64,000 nt of DNA. Origin: Nitrospira sp. (GTDB taxonomy: Bacteria; Nitrospirota; Thermodesulfovibrionia; Thermodesulfovibrionales; Dissulfurispiraceae). The translations under genes were made by a program, and so were the position numbers. The first letter of the stretch is position 1; the number at the start of each line of letters is the position of its first letter. A model generated the notes under the pieces. That model did not search any database, had not been told where the DNA came from, and saw only the letters and a program-made list of their open reading frames with translations. Shown here in pieces: positions 1-8,539 of the stretch. The DNA is taken from assembly GCA_002634385.1 (NCBI GenBank), contig NSJL01000004.1, positions 1 to 64,000 of the forward strand. The letters are read 5' to 3'.

Positions 1-2
1 AG

Positions 3-191
3 CACGGCAGGGAAGCACGGGAGCCCTATATCAACACGGACCAGGGGGACCTCCTCCTCTTCGTCTTTCTGCTTGGGGGCGCGCTCGGCGGTTTTCTTGC
101 CGGGTACTCCTGGAAGAACCTCATGGATCGTAAAACGGACAGCAGTCATGCATGCGGGAAATCCCCGCTGTCCAAACAGGCGGGTAAGTGA
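3..191 (+). CDS. C-terminal fragment of a membrane protein (truncated by window start)
   Basis: The third forward frame is open from the first bases to a TGA at 189-191. It encodes about 62 residues containing one clear membrane segment (LLLFVFLLGGALGGFLAGYS) followed by a short basic, cysteine-containing tail (KNLMDRKTDSSHACGK). This looks like the C-terminal anchor or last helix of a membrane protein. A metal or cofactor transporter component is conceivable, but the fragment is too short to assign. Another open frame across the same bases (starting near 73) encodes an arginine/proline-rich sequence without domain character and is taken as a shadow upstream of the next gene. Confidence 0.5.
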   Translation, partial: HGREAREPYINTDQGDLLLFVFLLGGALGGFLAGYSWKNLMDRKTDSSHACGKSPLSKQAGK

Positions 192-228
192 CGGCATGCC
201 ATTGAGGAGGGGATACAGGAGAAAGACT

Positions 229-528
229 ATGCTCAGGAAAATGACGGGTGCCGTGATGGTACCATTTCTTTTTGGTGTAGGCGGACCCTGTACATCTCTA
301 TCGTACGGCGAGACAGCCGGTCAGTTGCTCGCGCACAATGAACATGGCAAAAAAAAGGCAGCACGTGAGGCAAGCACTTCCGGGGCGGCAAAGGATGCTG
401 AGGCTGCCAGGACTGCGCCAATGAATTCAAGAGCGATCCTGAAAAGTATATCGAAAAAAGGGAAAAGGGAGCAGCCGAAACCAGCAAGCAGGATTGGCCC
501 GCCCATGGAAATCACCATTAAGTATTAG
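229..528 (+). CDS. Small basic exported protein, unknown function
   Basis: A 99-residue protein starting at ATG 229, chosen because AGGAG lies seven bases upstream; an earlier in-frame GTG near 73 has no such site and would overlap the preceding gene. The N-terminus (MLRKMTGAVMVPFLFGVGG) resembles a signal peptide. The mature part is short, charged and low in complexity (KKKAAREAS, SISKKGKREQ), with no recognised domain. The TAG stop is formed by the first bases of the inverted-repeat element that begins at 526, so the original gene may have been longer. Function unknown; the gene could be a truncated remnant. Confidence 0.45.
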   Translation: MLRKMTGAVMVPFLFGVGGPCTSLSYGETAGQLLAHNEHGKKKAAREASTSGAAKDAEAARTAPMNSRAILKSISKKGKREQPKPASRIGPPMEITIKY

Positions 529-705
529 GTCGTGTACGCAAAGTGTGTCTACTGCGGCCGGCTACAGAGCCCCCGGATCCTCGTTCTCCCGGGCACATCG
601 TCCTCGAAGTAGCTTCTGCTACGTCTCCGGGCGCTGTACCCGTGACGCCTTGCCCAAGGACTCTTCGCTCGGTCTCGTGACGAAACACTTTGCGTACACG
701 ACCTA
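526..705. mobile_element. MITE-like element with perfect terminal inverted repeats and TA ends
   Basis: A 180-bp segment is bounded by perfect 21-bp inverted repeats, 526-546 (taggtcgtgtacgcaaagtg + t) and 685-705. The outermost dinucleotide on both sides is TA, which fits a TA target duplication as used by IS630/Tc1-mariner transposases, with a 19-bp terminal repeat inside. The interior has further short dyads (gtagc-ttct-gctac near 616) and no plausible gene. It encodes no transposase, so movement would need one supplied in trans. The left end supplies the stop codon of the small gene starting at 229. Confidence 0.7.
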
Positions 706-870
706 GTCAGACACAGTGAGTACTACAAGCGGTAAGGTGTTCCCTGTAAAGCATTTATAGAAGCAGTGATAACGAAATATATGAACGCCGTTACGGTGGG
801 CCGCTACGGGATTCTGTGGCGGCTCACCAGGTCATAGGCAGTTCAGGAGTATGCATTTTCAGCCAATGCC

Positions 871-1335
871 ATGATGAATAGCTCTGGAAACCGCAATTCT
901 CTTAACAGGTACGGTGCCATAGGTGCACTCCTCTCAGCCGGGCTTTTCGGTATGAGTGCTCCTGTCGCAAAAGTATTGCTTGAGGGGATATCTCCTTTGG
1001 TATTGGCAGGTCTTTTGTATCTCGGGAGCGGAATCGGTCTCCTCCTGTTCTCTATAATCCGACACTTCGGGGGAGGCATCCCCATTTCTCTTCAGGAATC
1101 GTCTCTCAAGAGAAGTGATTATCTCTGCCTCGCAGGAGCCATTCTCAGAGAATCCCACGAACACCACCATGAGTATGAGATGCTGCTTCACGAGCACAGG
1201 CACATTCACGATGAACATCATGATCACTCGCATGAAAACGGATTTTGTGAGCCGCACTGTCATGAGCATGAGCATGGCCTTTTCGTTCACTCCCATGCTC
1301 ATGTGCCGGATCTGCATCATTCCCATTGCCATTAA
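871..1335 (+). pseudogene. EamA/DMT transporter with an internal deletion (N-terminus joined to His-rich tail)
   Basis: The 154-residue frame begins like an EamA-family permease: GAIGALLSAGLFGMSAPVAK and GLLYLGSGIGLLLFSIIRH are the first two helices. Around residue 90 (CLAGAI|LRESHEHHHE) it jumps to the histidine-rich C-terminal tail typical of one EamA subgroup (HEHRHIHDEHH, VHSHAHVPDLHHSHCH). Full-length relatives have roughly eight further helices between these parts and are about 350-380 residues long. The simplest reading is an in-frame deletion of about 600-700 bp near 1140-1150. The frame is still open, so a small metal-binding membrane peptide could be made, but transport function should be lost. 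Confidence 0.7.
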
Positions 1336-1397
1336 TGATCCCCTGTGTCTGAACCTGTCCTGCCCCTCTCTCAGCCCTTACTGGCCATTTGCTCTTC

Positions 1398-1982
1398 TTA
1401 CGGATAGATCAGATCGAAAAGCCTTTCTGCATACTCTCTGTCGAGATTTTTCAGAATACCGTATTCCCTTTCCGCCGCCGCCTTGTCTCCCCTGAGAAAA
1501 TGAACGATACCGAGATTAAAGTGCATGGCCGGGTTGTCCGGGTCTCTGCGGAGAGCCTGTATGAAAATATCTGTGGCGGAGGGGTAATCGCCGAGCATGA
1601 TATAGGCGGTTCCGAGCTTGTTGTAAAGGGAGACGAGCTCCGGGGCGATGGCCAGCGCCTGCCGGTAGGAATCTGCGGCCTCCCTGTATCTTCCGAGCCG
1701 GTAATACTCGATACCGAGACGCACATGGGCATCGACAAAGCCGGGCTTGAGACGCACCGCCTCTCCGAAGGCCTGAATGGCCTCCCTGTGCCTCTTCTCA
1801 TCGGAGAGGGATACGCCCAATCGGAAATACATGGCAGCGGGAGAGAGGGGAGGAGAGGGTATCTGCAGTTCCCGGCTTGCAGGATCGGGGGCTTCAGGAG
1901 CACTCCCGGCGAGGGCACTCCGGGAAAAAGCGGGCAGAAGGGCCAGGAAAAGGAGGCAAATCGGTAAAAGTCTTGTTTCCAT
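1398..1982 (-). CDS. Exported TPR-repeat protein
   Basis: A 194-residue protein with an N-terminal signal peptide (LLPICLLFLALLPAFSRSALAG) and about four tetratricopeptide repeats. Each shows the usual pattern of small and large residues: YFRLGVSLSDEKRHREAIQAF, HVRLGIEYYRLGRYREAADSY, YNKLGTAYIMLGDYPSATDIF and HFNLGIVHFLRGDKAAAEREY. TPR arrays are protein-binding scaffolds; this one probably acts in the periplasm. It lies 20 bp downstream of the RidA gene on the same strand and is probably the last gene of a leuC-ridA-TPR transcription unit. The partner is unknown. Confidence 0.85.
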   Translation of the reverse strand: METRLLPICLLFLALLPAFSRSALAGSAPEAPDPASRELQIPSPPLSPAAMYFRLGVSLSDEKRHREAIQAFGEAVRLKPGFVDAHVRLGIEYYRLGRYREAADSYRQALAIAPELVSLYNKLGTAYIMLGDYPSATDIFIQALRRDPDNPAMHFNLGIVHFLRGDKAAAEREYGILKNLDREYAERLFDLIYP

Positions 1983-2002
1983 TGCTCCGGGTACGAAAAG
2001 AC

Positions 2003-2464
2003 CTACTGCTTCACCTCAAAGACGAAATCGATCTCCACCGGGGCATCAAGGGGCAGTATATACACTCCCACCGCCGCCCTCGCGTGCCTGCCCGCCTCAC
2101 CGAAAATCTCGAAAAGGAGATCCGAAGCGGCGTTCAGCACCTTGGGCTGCTCCGTGAAGCCGGGCCCCGAGGCCACAAATCCGTTGAGCTTGATACACCT
2201 GCTCACCGCATCGAGGCTCCCCATCTGGGATCTGACGACGGAGAGGGCGTTGACGACGATCTGGCGTGCGTCCTGCTGCGCCTCTTCCAGGGAGAGCGCT
2301 TCGCCGACCCTGCCGGTCCTTGTCAGTTTTCCTCCCCGCAAGGGGAGTATCCCGCTCAGGAAGAGGAGATTTCCCGTCCGGACACAGGGAACGTAGGAGC
2401 CCAGCGGTTTGGCCGCTTCCGGAAGCTCGATCCCCAGCTCCTTCAGTCTCGCCTCGAATGACAT
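2003..2464 (-). CDS. RidA/YjgF/UK114-family protein
   Basis: A 153-residue protein of the Rid superfamily. Visible family features are LLFLSGILPLRGG near the N-terminus, the central helix EAQQDARQIVVNALSVVRSQ, and the C-terminal HARAAVGVYILPLDAPVEIDFV. Canonical RidA members hydrolyse reactive enamine/imine intermediates formed by PLP enzymes. In the usual signature an arginine in an R-x-A-V-G-V-like motif binds the substrate carboxylate, and here it is HARAAVGV. At about 153 residues it belongs to the longer YjgH/UK114-like subgroup, so the exact substrate is uncertain. It starts 14 bp after leuC, which suggests co-transcription. Confidence 0.85.
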   Translation of the reverse strand: MSFEARLKELGIELPEAAKPLGSYVPCVRTGNLLFLSGILPLRGGKLTRTGRVGEALSLEEAQQDARQIVVNALSVVRSQMGSLDAVSRCIKLNGFVASGPGFTEQPKVLNAASDLLFEIFGEAGRHARAAVGVYILPLDAPVEIDFVFEVKQ

Positions 2465-2478
2465 GTCCCCCTTCCTCC

Positions 2479-3738
2479 TTACAGCCCCAATTCCTCGGGG
2501 ATGCCGATTTTTCCGAGCACTGCGGTAGCTGCCGCAACAGCGGGATTGGAGAGGTACACCTCGCTCTCGGGGTGCCCCATTCTTCCCACGAAGTTCCTGT
2601 TGGTGGTGGCCAGCGCTCGCTCTCCTTTCGCGAGGATGCCCATGTGACCGCCGAGGCAGGGTCCGCAGGTGGGAGTGGAGACCACCGCCTCCGCATCGAT
2701 GAAGATATCGATCAGGCCCTCCCTCATGGCGTCCTTATAGATCTGCTGGGTTGCGGGAATGACGATCATGCGCACATTGGGGTTCACTTTCCGCCCCCTG
2801 ATGACCTGCGCCGCCTCCCGCAGGTCCTCAAGTCTCCCGTTGGTACAGGAGCCGACGATCACCTGGTCGATGGTAACATGCCCGAGCTCGGCTGCCGGTT
2901 TCGTATTGGACGGCAGATGGGGGCATGCAACCGTAAGGGGTATTTTCGAGCAGTCGTATTCCCTTACTTCCACGTAGGAGGCATCGGGGTCGGAGGTATA
3001 GAAGGTGTATGGCCTTTTCGCCCTTCCCTTCGCGTATTCTTCCGTGATGGCATCGGGAACAATGATGCCGTTCTTCCCGCCGGCCTCTATGGCCATATTG
3101 CACATGGTAAGTCTCCCGTACATCGGAAGGCTCCTGATTGCCTCTCCCTCGAACTCCATCGCACGGTACAATGCACCGTCCACGCCGATATCCCCGATGG
3201 TGTGGAGGATCAGGTCCTTTCCCCCCACCCACTTGCTCAGTTTTCCGTAGTAGATGAATTTCATCGCTTCGGGGACCTTGAACCAGCACTCGCCCGTGGC
3301 CATGGCGGCTGCCACGTCGGTGGAGCCGACCCCGGTAGCGAAAGCCCCCAGGGCGCCATAGGTGCAGGTATGGCTGTCGGCGCCGATGACCAGATCCCCG
3401 GGAACCACAAGGCCCTGTTCCGGGAGCAGGGCATGCTCAACCCCCATTCTCCCCACTTCGAAGTAGAGGCCGAGGCGATAGTCCTTTGAGAAATCCCGCA
3501 GCATCTTGCACTGCTCGGCGGCCTTGATATCCTTCTGGGGAGCGAAGTGGTCCGGGATAAAGGCGACACGGTCCTTGTCGAAGACCTCTTTTGCCCCGGT
3601 CTTCTTGAATTCCTGGATGGCGATGGGGGCGGTGATATCGTTGGCAAGGATCAGATCGACCTTCGCATTTATCAACTCACCGGCGGAAAGCTCTCTCTTC
3701 CCGCAGTGCGCTGCAAGTATCTTCTCTGTAATATTCAT
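2479..3738 (-). CDS. leuC: 3-isopropylmalate dehydratase, large subunit
   Basis: A 419-residue aconitase-superfamily protein of the short LeuC/homoaconitase type. It isomerises 2- to 3-isopropylmalate in leucine synthesis together with a small subunit (LeuD), which is not in this window. Cluster-binding cysteines are seen in VGSCTNGR (about residue 297) and [10 protein letters not shown] (about 357-360). Other signatures are [20 protein letters not shown] and [14 protein letters not shown] precedes the ATG at 3738. It leads a minus-strand unit with ridA and the TPR gene. The separate leuA-pssA-psd-ilvC operon 25 kb away supplies other branched-chain steps. Confidence 0.95.
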   Translation of the reverse strand: MNITEKILAAHCGKRELSAGELINAKVDLILANDITAPIAIQEFKKTGAKEVFDKDRVAFIPDHFAPQKDIKAAEQCKMLRDFSKDYRLGLYFEVGRMGVEHALLPEQGLVVPGDLVIGADSHTCTYGALGAFATGVGSTDVAAAMATGECWFKVPEAMKFIYYGKLSKWVGGKDLILHTIGDIGVDGALYRAMEFEGEAIRSLPMYGRLTMCNMAIEAGGKNGIIVPDAITEEYAKGRAKRPYTFYTSDPDASYVEVREYDCSKIPLTVACPHLPSNTKPAAELGHVTIDQVIVGSCTNGRLEDLREAAQVIRGRKVNPNVRMIVIPATQQIYKDAMREGLIDIFIDAEAVVSTPTCGPCLGGHMGILAKGERALATTNRNFVGRMGHPESEVYLSNPAVAAATAVLGKIGIPEELGL

Positions 3739-3840
3739 GGGTCCTCCGCAAAGTGGGTATCGTAGAGCAGTATTATAGCCTTATTCGGAGGGTATTGACA
3801 AGGGAGAGAAGGGAAATCAATGAGTTGGAAAGTCCCGTTC

Positions 3841-3882
3841 AAAAGGAGGGGCCCTGCGACCTGCAGGTCGTAGGGCCCTTTT
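3841..3882 (-). terminator. Strong hairpin terminator, possibly bidirectional
   Basis: A 14-bp stem (3849-3862 pairing with 3865-3878, one G-U pair, core ggccctgcgacct) is flanked by AAAA on the left and TTTT on the right. It can therefore act as an intrinsic terminator on either strand. It lies just past the stop of the small secreted-protein gene at 3925 and upstream of leuC, insulating the two minus-strand units. Confidence 0.75.
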
Positions 3883-3924
3883 GACAAAGCTGAAAGAGTG
3901 AAACGGAAAGAACGGGAGAGAGCC

Positions 3925-4305
3925 TTACTTTCCGGTAATGTATCTCTCCGTATACTGGCGCAACGTTGCAGCGGAGATACATTTCTGATCTCCCATGTCC
4001 GCTGTTGCCGTATCCAGGAAGTTATTGTGCAGCATAAGAAAATAAGGGTTTACCAGCTGACCCTTCCTGCATTCTGCCGCATCGAAGAGCGCCTTTGCCG
4101 GCTGCGTCGAAACCGCCTGTGCAGCGGGAGCCGTGCCGTCCGCTTGGGGCTTTGCAGCCTCATCCATTTTTTTTGACATGCCTTTTACTGCTTCCTCCGC
4201 GACTTTTCCGGCAGCGCTCTTGACCAGGGAGTCAAAAAAAGCTTCAGATGTAGTAGCGAGCGAGAGAAGCGATACTGCAGCAACAAGAAGACCGATTCGT
4301 TTCAT
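3925..4305 (-). CDS. Small secreted protein, unknown function
   Basis: A 126-residue protein. The start at 4305 is preferred over an upstream in-frame codon because GGAGGTAGTC precedes the ATG and the N-terminus then is a clean signal peptide (MKRIGLLVAAVSLLSLATTSEA). The mature part has a helical, alanine/lysine-rich segment (FFDSLVKSAAGKVAEEAVKGMSKKMDEAAK), a proline/alanine linker and a C-terminal region with two cysteines (AAECRKGQLVNPYF, DQKCISAATLRQYTERYITGK) that could form a disulfide. No family is recognised. It has its own terminator and appears monocistronic. Confidence 0.7.
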   Translation of the reverse strand: MKRIGLLVAAVSLLSLATTSEAFFDSLVKSAAGKVAEEAVKGMSKKMDEAAKPQADGTAPAAQAVSTQPAKALFDAAECRKGQLVNPYFLMLHNNFLDTATADMGDQKCISAATLRQYTERYITGK

Positions 4306-4795
4306 GACTACCTCCCTATTAAATTTTTGAGATAATAAGCTATTTTTTTGTTTTGCGGGTACTAGCAGGGCGAGAAGAAGCGCACAGCCGGGATATAGAG
4401 TACCAATATTGATCTGCAAAGTCAAGCCAGGAGTTTAACCAAGCCTTTGTAAATTAAGAGTAAAGGGCATTGAGCCTTCTATGGAAGAGAGGTCTCGTAG
4501 CGGATGGCAGAGGACTTAGTTGAGCACGATTTCTGCATACTGCTGTTCGTAGGCGGCGTGAAGTACTCGCCCCGCCTCTCTGGATAAAAGAGACAGTGAG
4601 GGAGTACCGTGTTGCGCTTCTTGTACAGACCCCCCATCCCGTGGAATCGCCCCCGGATAAGCGCAAACATGGTTCGGTAATTGACGCGTATGCTTCTTCC
4701 ATTCCCCTGCACATTCTGATCAGCAAGAGGGAGGGGAATTGAGAAATTGCTGACCCCTCCTGAAGACACATGCCTGTTAAGGGAGTATATCCGAA
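4306..4795. other. Intergenic region, no gene recognised
   Basis: The first 60 bases hold the ribosome-binding site of the gene starting at 4305 and an AT-rich stretch that may be its promoter. The remainder contains a minus-strand open frame of about 107 codons (4479-4802) with no detectable ribosome-binding site or family resemblance; it also overlaps the 3' end of the VOC gene. I see no convincing gene or RNA here. Confidence 0.5.
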
Positions 4796-5203
4796 CTACC
4801 ACTGCCTCAGCTCAATCGGGAGCCCGTCGGGATCCTGTATCTCGGCCCTTTTTGATGCTCCCAGGGAGACCGGTCCCCAGGTGATTGCCACGCCCTTACC
4901 GGTCAGGTACGCTACCGTTTTCTCCATATCATCCACTTCCAGGGCCATCATCCGGTACCCGGTCTGCCATGATTGAGCCGGTGCGACAACCGCATCCTTG
5001 ACCCGCATGAGCTCTAAAACCGTATCGCCGAGTGCAAGATACACAACCTCCTCAAGCGGCGGCGCCGTAACCGGTATCCGGCTCTTTACGGTAAAGCCCA
5101 GCACCTCCGTATAAAAAATGATGGCCCTTTCAAGATTGTGGGGAATAACTTCGATATGATCGATTCTTTTGAACACAGTTGCCCCCTTTTTTTTACCTGC
5201 CAT
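4796..5203 (-). CDS. VOC-fold (glyoxalase/methylmalonyl-CoA epimerase-like) protein
   Basis: A 135-residue vicinal-oxygen-chelate protein. It has two beta-alpha-beta-beta-beta modules: FKRIDHIEVIPHNLERAIIFYTEVLGF and MALEVDDMEKTVAYLTGKGV. Candidate metal ligands are the His of DHIEV, the Glu of LELMRV and the C-terminal Glu of LPIELRQW. These match the H/E/E pattern of type I VOC enzymes, although one usual His is not obvious. The start at 5203 is chosen because a GGGG/AAGGG purine run precedes it; an ATG seven codons earlier has none. The substrate cannot be assigned. It is downstream of the convergent sigma-54 activator gene and probably monocistronic. Confidence 0.8.
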   Translation of the reverse strand: MAGKKKGATVFKRIDHIEVIPHNLERAIIFYTEVLGFTVKSRIPVTAPPLEEVVYLALGDTVLELMRVKDAVVAPAQSWQTGYRMMALEVDDMEKTVAYLTGKGVAITWGPVSLGASKRAEIQDPDGLPIELRQW

Positions 5204-5313
5204 CCCTTTTCCCCGCTCATGCATACAGTGAGAACTGACAGATTCCGATATGATGTTGTGTTACTGCAACAGCACCATTCAGGCTGAGAGATATATTGTT
5301 CTCCACGCAAGCC

Positions 5314-6867
5314 CTAGATTTTATTTTTGCTCTTTTTCCCTCCCCGGGCACTTACCGACGGTGTATTCCCTTCATGCACATTCAGAGGACAATCGTGTGC
5401 GACCTCGTATTTTCTCAGTTTTCTCCATAAAGTGGAAAAGTCGACGCCGAGGAGACTGGAGGCCATCGTCTTACTGCCGCCGACAAGGGTGAGAACATTC
5501 AGGATGTGTTCCTTTTCCACACTTTCGAGAGACAGGTCCTTTTTGAAATTGGGAGAGGGGGTTGCTATTTCAGCTGGAATGTCATCCGTTGTGATCTCGT
5601 TCGTTTCCGCTACCACCACCGCCCTCTCGATAGTATTTTCAAGCTCCCTGATATTCCCGGGCCACGGGTAGATGATCATTTTTTCCATTGCCTCATTGGA
5701 AATCTTTCGTACATTCTTCCCCAGCTTTTTATTGAATTTATTAACGAAATATCTGGCGAGCAGAGGGATATCCTCCGCTCTTTCCTTCAGCGGAGGAAGA
5801 GATATTTTTATCACGTTTAACCGGTAGTACAGATCTTCCCTGAAATCCTTCGACCGGACCGCTTCCTCAAGATCCTGGTTTGTTGCAGCTATGATTCTTG
5901 CGTCTACGGAGACAGGGGTGGTGCCGCCCACTTTAAAAAAGGTTTTGCTTTGCAGAAACCTGAGGAGCTTGGCCTGTAAATTCTTGCTCATCGCGTTTAT
6001 TTCGTCCAGGAAAATAGTGCCGGCATCCGCCATTTCCAAAAGGCCTTTTTTATCTACCGTAGCACCGGTAAACGCGCCTTTCATATAGCCGAAAAGCTCG
6101 GATTCCAGTAAATTCTCGGGTATTGCGGCACAATTGACTGCGATAAAAGGCCTTTCTCTCCGGATGCTGTTGAAATGTATCGCTCTTGCGATCAGCTCTT
6201 TCCCGGTACCGCTTTCTCCGCATACCAGGATGCTTGAAGTGACATCCTTTACTTTTTTCACCAGGCTGATGACTTTCGTCATTTTCGGGCTGACCCCGAG
6301 TATCCCCTCATATCCGAAATGACGTAATTTCTCTTCAGCCTCTCTTTTTACGCTTTCGAAAAGCTTGGAGTTCTCTATGGCAAGGCTGATAGGCACGGTA
6401 GCGGCTCTCATGATATCGAGCATATCCTCATTTACTGTGTAAGGAGTCAGAGTGATGACGCAGAGGACACCGATCACTTTCCCTTTAGCGTTCAGGGGGA
6501 GCCCTGCATAAAATTCTATTCCCGCCTTTTTTTGCAAATCACGGGTGAACCGGGGGTCCTGAGATGCCTTCTCGAGGATTACGATCTCCTGGTCGAGCTG
6601 TGCTACGCTGCCGCATACACACTCGCCCAGCTTCATCATGTTGTCCTGGATATCCCTGATTATTTCTTCAGAAATGTTTCTGGATATCACGGGTACCAAT
6701 TCCATTGTCTTTTCATCAATGACAAATACGATGCCCGCATCTACTTTCATGAAGGAAATTATTTTTTCGAGCACATCGCTGAGAGTTATTTGCACATCGA
6801 GAGATTTACTGACAGTTAACGCTATATCATAGAGAATACAAGTAGGACTGTTTCTTCCATTGACCAT
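5314..6867 (-). CDS. Sigma-54-dependent transcriptional activator (GAF-AAA+-Fis HTH)
   Basis: A 517-residue bacterial enhancer-binding protein. The N-terminal GAF-like sensor (about residues 10-175) includes DVQITLSDVLEKIISFMKVDAGIVFV and GECVCGSVAQ. The AAA+ domain has Walker A GESGTGKE (about 218), the sigma-54 contact loop GAFTGA (about 265) and Walker B TIFLDEINA. The C-terminal Fis-type helix-turn-helix contains KTMASSLLGVDFSTLWRKLRKY. The start at 6867 was chosen because GGAG lies eight bases upstream; longer in-frame starts lack a site. It is divergent from 7218, whose promoter matches sigma-54. Two more sigma-54 promoters lie in the next 9 kb, so it is the likely activator of the whole cluster. 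The GAF ligand is unknown. Confidence 0.9.
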   Translation of the reverse strand: MVNGRNSPTCILYDIALTVSKSLDVQITLSDVLEKIISFMKVDAGIVFVIDEKTMELVPVISRNISEEIIRDIQDNMMKLGECVCGSVAQLDQEIVILEKASQDPRFTRDLQKKAGIEFYAGLPLNAKGKVIGVLCVITLTPYTVNEDMLDIMRAATVPISLAIENSKLFESVKREAEEKLRHFGYEGILGVSPKMTKVISLVKKVKDVTSSILVCGESGTGKELIARAIHFNSIRRERPFIAVNCAAIPENLLESELFGYMKGAFTGATVDKKGLLEMADAGTIFLDEINAMSKNLQAKLLRFLQSKTFFKVGGTTPVSVDARIIAATNQDLEEAVRSKDFREDLYYRLNVIKISLPPLKERAEDIPLLARYFVNKFNKKLGKNVRKISNEAMEKMIIYPWPGNIRELENTIERAVVVAETNEITTDDIPAEIATPSPNFKKDLSLESVEKEHILNVLTLVGGSKTMASSLLGVDFSTLWRKLRKYEVAHDCPLNVHEGNTPSVSARGGKKSKNKI

Positions 6868-7110
6868 TTGCTGCTCTCCGGAGGTACAATATAGGCCTGA
6901 TTTATTGTTCCTGCACAGATCCATCATATAGTATAGCATTCCTGTTCTTTTGCAGACAGCAATGGGCTTTCGTGCTGTCTGGGCCAAGGGAGCATAGGCT
7001 TCCCTGAGATGATGGACTCATAGCTCATCGCTGTTTATTCTACTATTGTACTTCTTTAAGAGCTCTTCTACAATTGGGGATTGTCAAAGGAATCCGTATA
7101 GATGTGGAGT

Positions 7111-7126
7111 TGGAATGATACTTGCA
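7111..7126 (+). promoter_or_regulatory. Sigma-54 (-24/-12) promoter P1
   Basis: The sequence tggaatgatacttgca fits TGGCACG-N4-TTGCW, with GG and GC separated by exactly 10 bases. Transcription would start near 7137, about 80 bases before the QueG-like gene at 7218. Upstream are two short palindromes, aagagctctt (7058-7067) and acaat-N5-attgt (7070-7084), that could serve as activator sites. Confidence 0.7.
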
Positions 7127-7217
7127 TCAAGGGAGAGGGTAGAAAAGGGAGAGGCAGATTGCTACGTATGCCGGTAAAAGACCCTGGTTCTAAACCATAC
7201 GGGCTCAGGAGGATTTC

Positions 7218-7967
7218 ATGAATAAGAGAAGAGCGGAGGAGAAGCTGACCTCATGGATACAGAAGCGGGCTCTGTCCGAGGGAGTCGACCTGTTCGGTGT
7301 TGCTTCAGCGGAAGCTCTCTTGTCCGCCCCGGAAGGATTCCGTCCGGAGGACATCCTGCAGGGCAGCAAGGCCGTTGTTATCGTAGGGAAAAAGCTTTCA
7401 GATGCAACAGTGAATACCGCACCCAGCCGTATGTTCGATGTAATGTACTCGGCCACCAATAGCTTTCTCGACCTGTTGGTCCTTAAGATAGCGGACGCTA
7501 TAAGCTCTCAGGGGTACAGGGCTATTGCAATGGGTCCTCATTCCTGGAACAAAGGGCTCCTTCGCGGAGATATTTCGTATAAACATGCTGCAGTAGCTGC
7601 CGGGCTGGGCCGCTTCGGTCTCCAGTCATTGGTGCTTACCCCCCACTATGGTCCGAGGCAGCGGTGGAGCGCGGTCATAACAGACGCGCCCCTTGAGCCA
7701 GGTGCTCCTCTGGAAAAAGGGCTCTGCGATCCGCAAAAGTGCGATTATGCCTGTGTCAGAAGCTGTCCTGCCGGTGTTTTTTCCGAACGGAAAGCAGAAG
7801 GAGCCGTCCAGGATTACTTGCCGGGTGGGCTATGGTACTACTGGAATATCAATAAAAAAGAGTGTGTGGCATACCGTGCTCCTAAAAGGGAAGAACTCGG
7901 ACTGACGACTTTGGAAGGGCATGCATGCGCTCTCTGCAAGAAAGTGTGTCCTGTCGGGACCACATAG
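7218..7967 (+). CDS. QueG-like [4Fe-4S] protein (corrinoid-reductase-like)
   Basis: A 249-residue protein resembling the iron-sulfur/cobalamin-dependent epoxyqueuosine reductase (QueG) and reductive-dehalogenase family. It has VDLFGVASAEAL at the N-terminus, GLGRFGLQSLVLTPHYGPRQRWSAVITD in the middle, and two cysteine clusters, CDPQKCDYACVRSCPAG and CALCKKVCPVG, that can bind [4Fe-4S] centres. QueG itself is about 350-380 residues, so this is a short paralogue and probably not the tRNA enzyme. AGGAGG precedes ATG 7218. It has its own sigma-54 promoter and sits beside corrinoid methyltransferase genes. A role in reducing or reactivating the corrinoid, or in redox chemistry of the substrate, is a reasonable inference but unproven. 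Confidence 0.75.
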   Translation: MNKRRAEEKLTSWIQKRALSEGVDLFGVASAEALLSAPEGFRPEDILQGSKAVVIVGKKLSDATVNTAPSRMFDVMYSATNSFLDLLVLKIADAISSQGYRAIAMGPHSWNKGLLRGDISYKHAAVAAGLGRFGLQSLVLTPHYGPRQRWSAVITDAPLEPGAPLEKGLCDPQKCDYACVRSCPAGVFSERKAEGAVQDYLPGGLWYYWNINKKECVAYRAPKREELGLTTLEGHACALCKKVCPVGTT

Positions 7968-8005
7968 GACAATTTCGGCTCCTCTCATCGTATGCGAGCG
8001 CTCAT

Positions 8006-8109
8006 CTGGCATTTTGCAAGAAGCAATAATCCTGTTGATTGCTAAGAGTATTTGAGCAAGCCAGACAACTATCCTCCGGAAAGCTTGCAAAAAACTGGCA
8101 TTTTGCAAG
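8006..8109. promoter_or_regulatory. Paired enhancer-like sites upstream of the DMSO-reductase-like operon
   Basis: A half site ctggcattttgcaag (8006-8020) is followed about 65 bases later by a full dyad, cttgcaaaa (8084-8092) - 8 bases - ttttgcaag (8101-8109), preceded by tccggaaag. The same arrangement recurs at 14412-14515 upstream of the methyltransferase operon. Both lie several hundred bases upstream of a sigma-54 promoter, as expected for enhancer-binding-protein sites. Confidence 0.65.
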
Positions 8110-8209
8110 GAAACTTCCAGCCTGCCCTGCTATCCTGTTCCACAATTCTATTTAACACGACGTACGCACATTCAATAAATGAGTCTGCACGGTAAGGATT
8201 TCCCCTCTC

Positions 8210-8302
8210 CGTCATTCCGGCAGATCCCGGACTGGGCCGGGACAAGAGCCGGAATCCGGAGTTTTCAAAGACTTCTGGACTCCGGTTTTTACCGGAGTGA
8301 CG
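8210..8302 (+). repeat. Dispersed palindromic repeat, copy 1
   Basis: This 93-bp copy begins cgtcattccggc and ends accggagtgacg, with internal dyads (gactgggccgggac, gccggaatcc and ctccggtttttaccggag). Further copies are at 43681-43770 (inverted) and 58128-58215. It lies between the enhancer-like sites and the promoter at 8540. Confidence 0.8.
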
Positions 8303-8539
8303 AAATATGCGTACCTCGTGTATTTAAATCGGAAAAAGTCCGCCTTCGACCGGCTGCACCGAAACGGATTCCACTCCACCCCGAAAAAAACTCTGTTTTT
8401 CGGGAACCCTCTCCGTTGTCCCGGACAAAACGTTCTCAACGGAGCCCTGTCCCCTTATCCGGGAACGGTTCGTCCGGTCCCGAAGCGAAGGCCATCTGCC
8501 TGCACTTCCTTTGGAGAGTTCTGGAAAACAAAAGGTATA

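Noticed and set aside
494-706. Forward open frame across the inverted-repeat element
   Set aside because: It is confined to the MITE-like element, has no ribosome-binding site and shows no protein-like pattern.
4479-4802. Minus-strand open frame of 107 codons
   Set aside because: No start signal, overlaps the VOC gene end and resembles no family.
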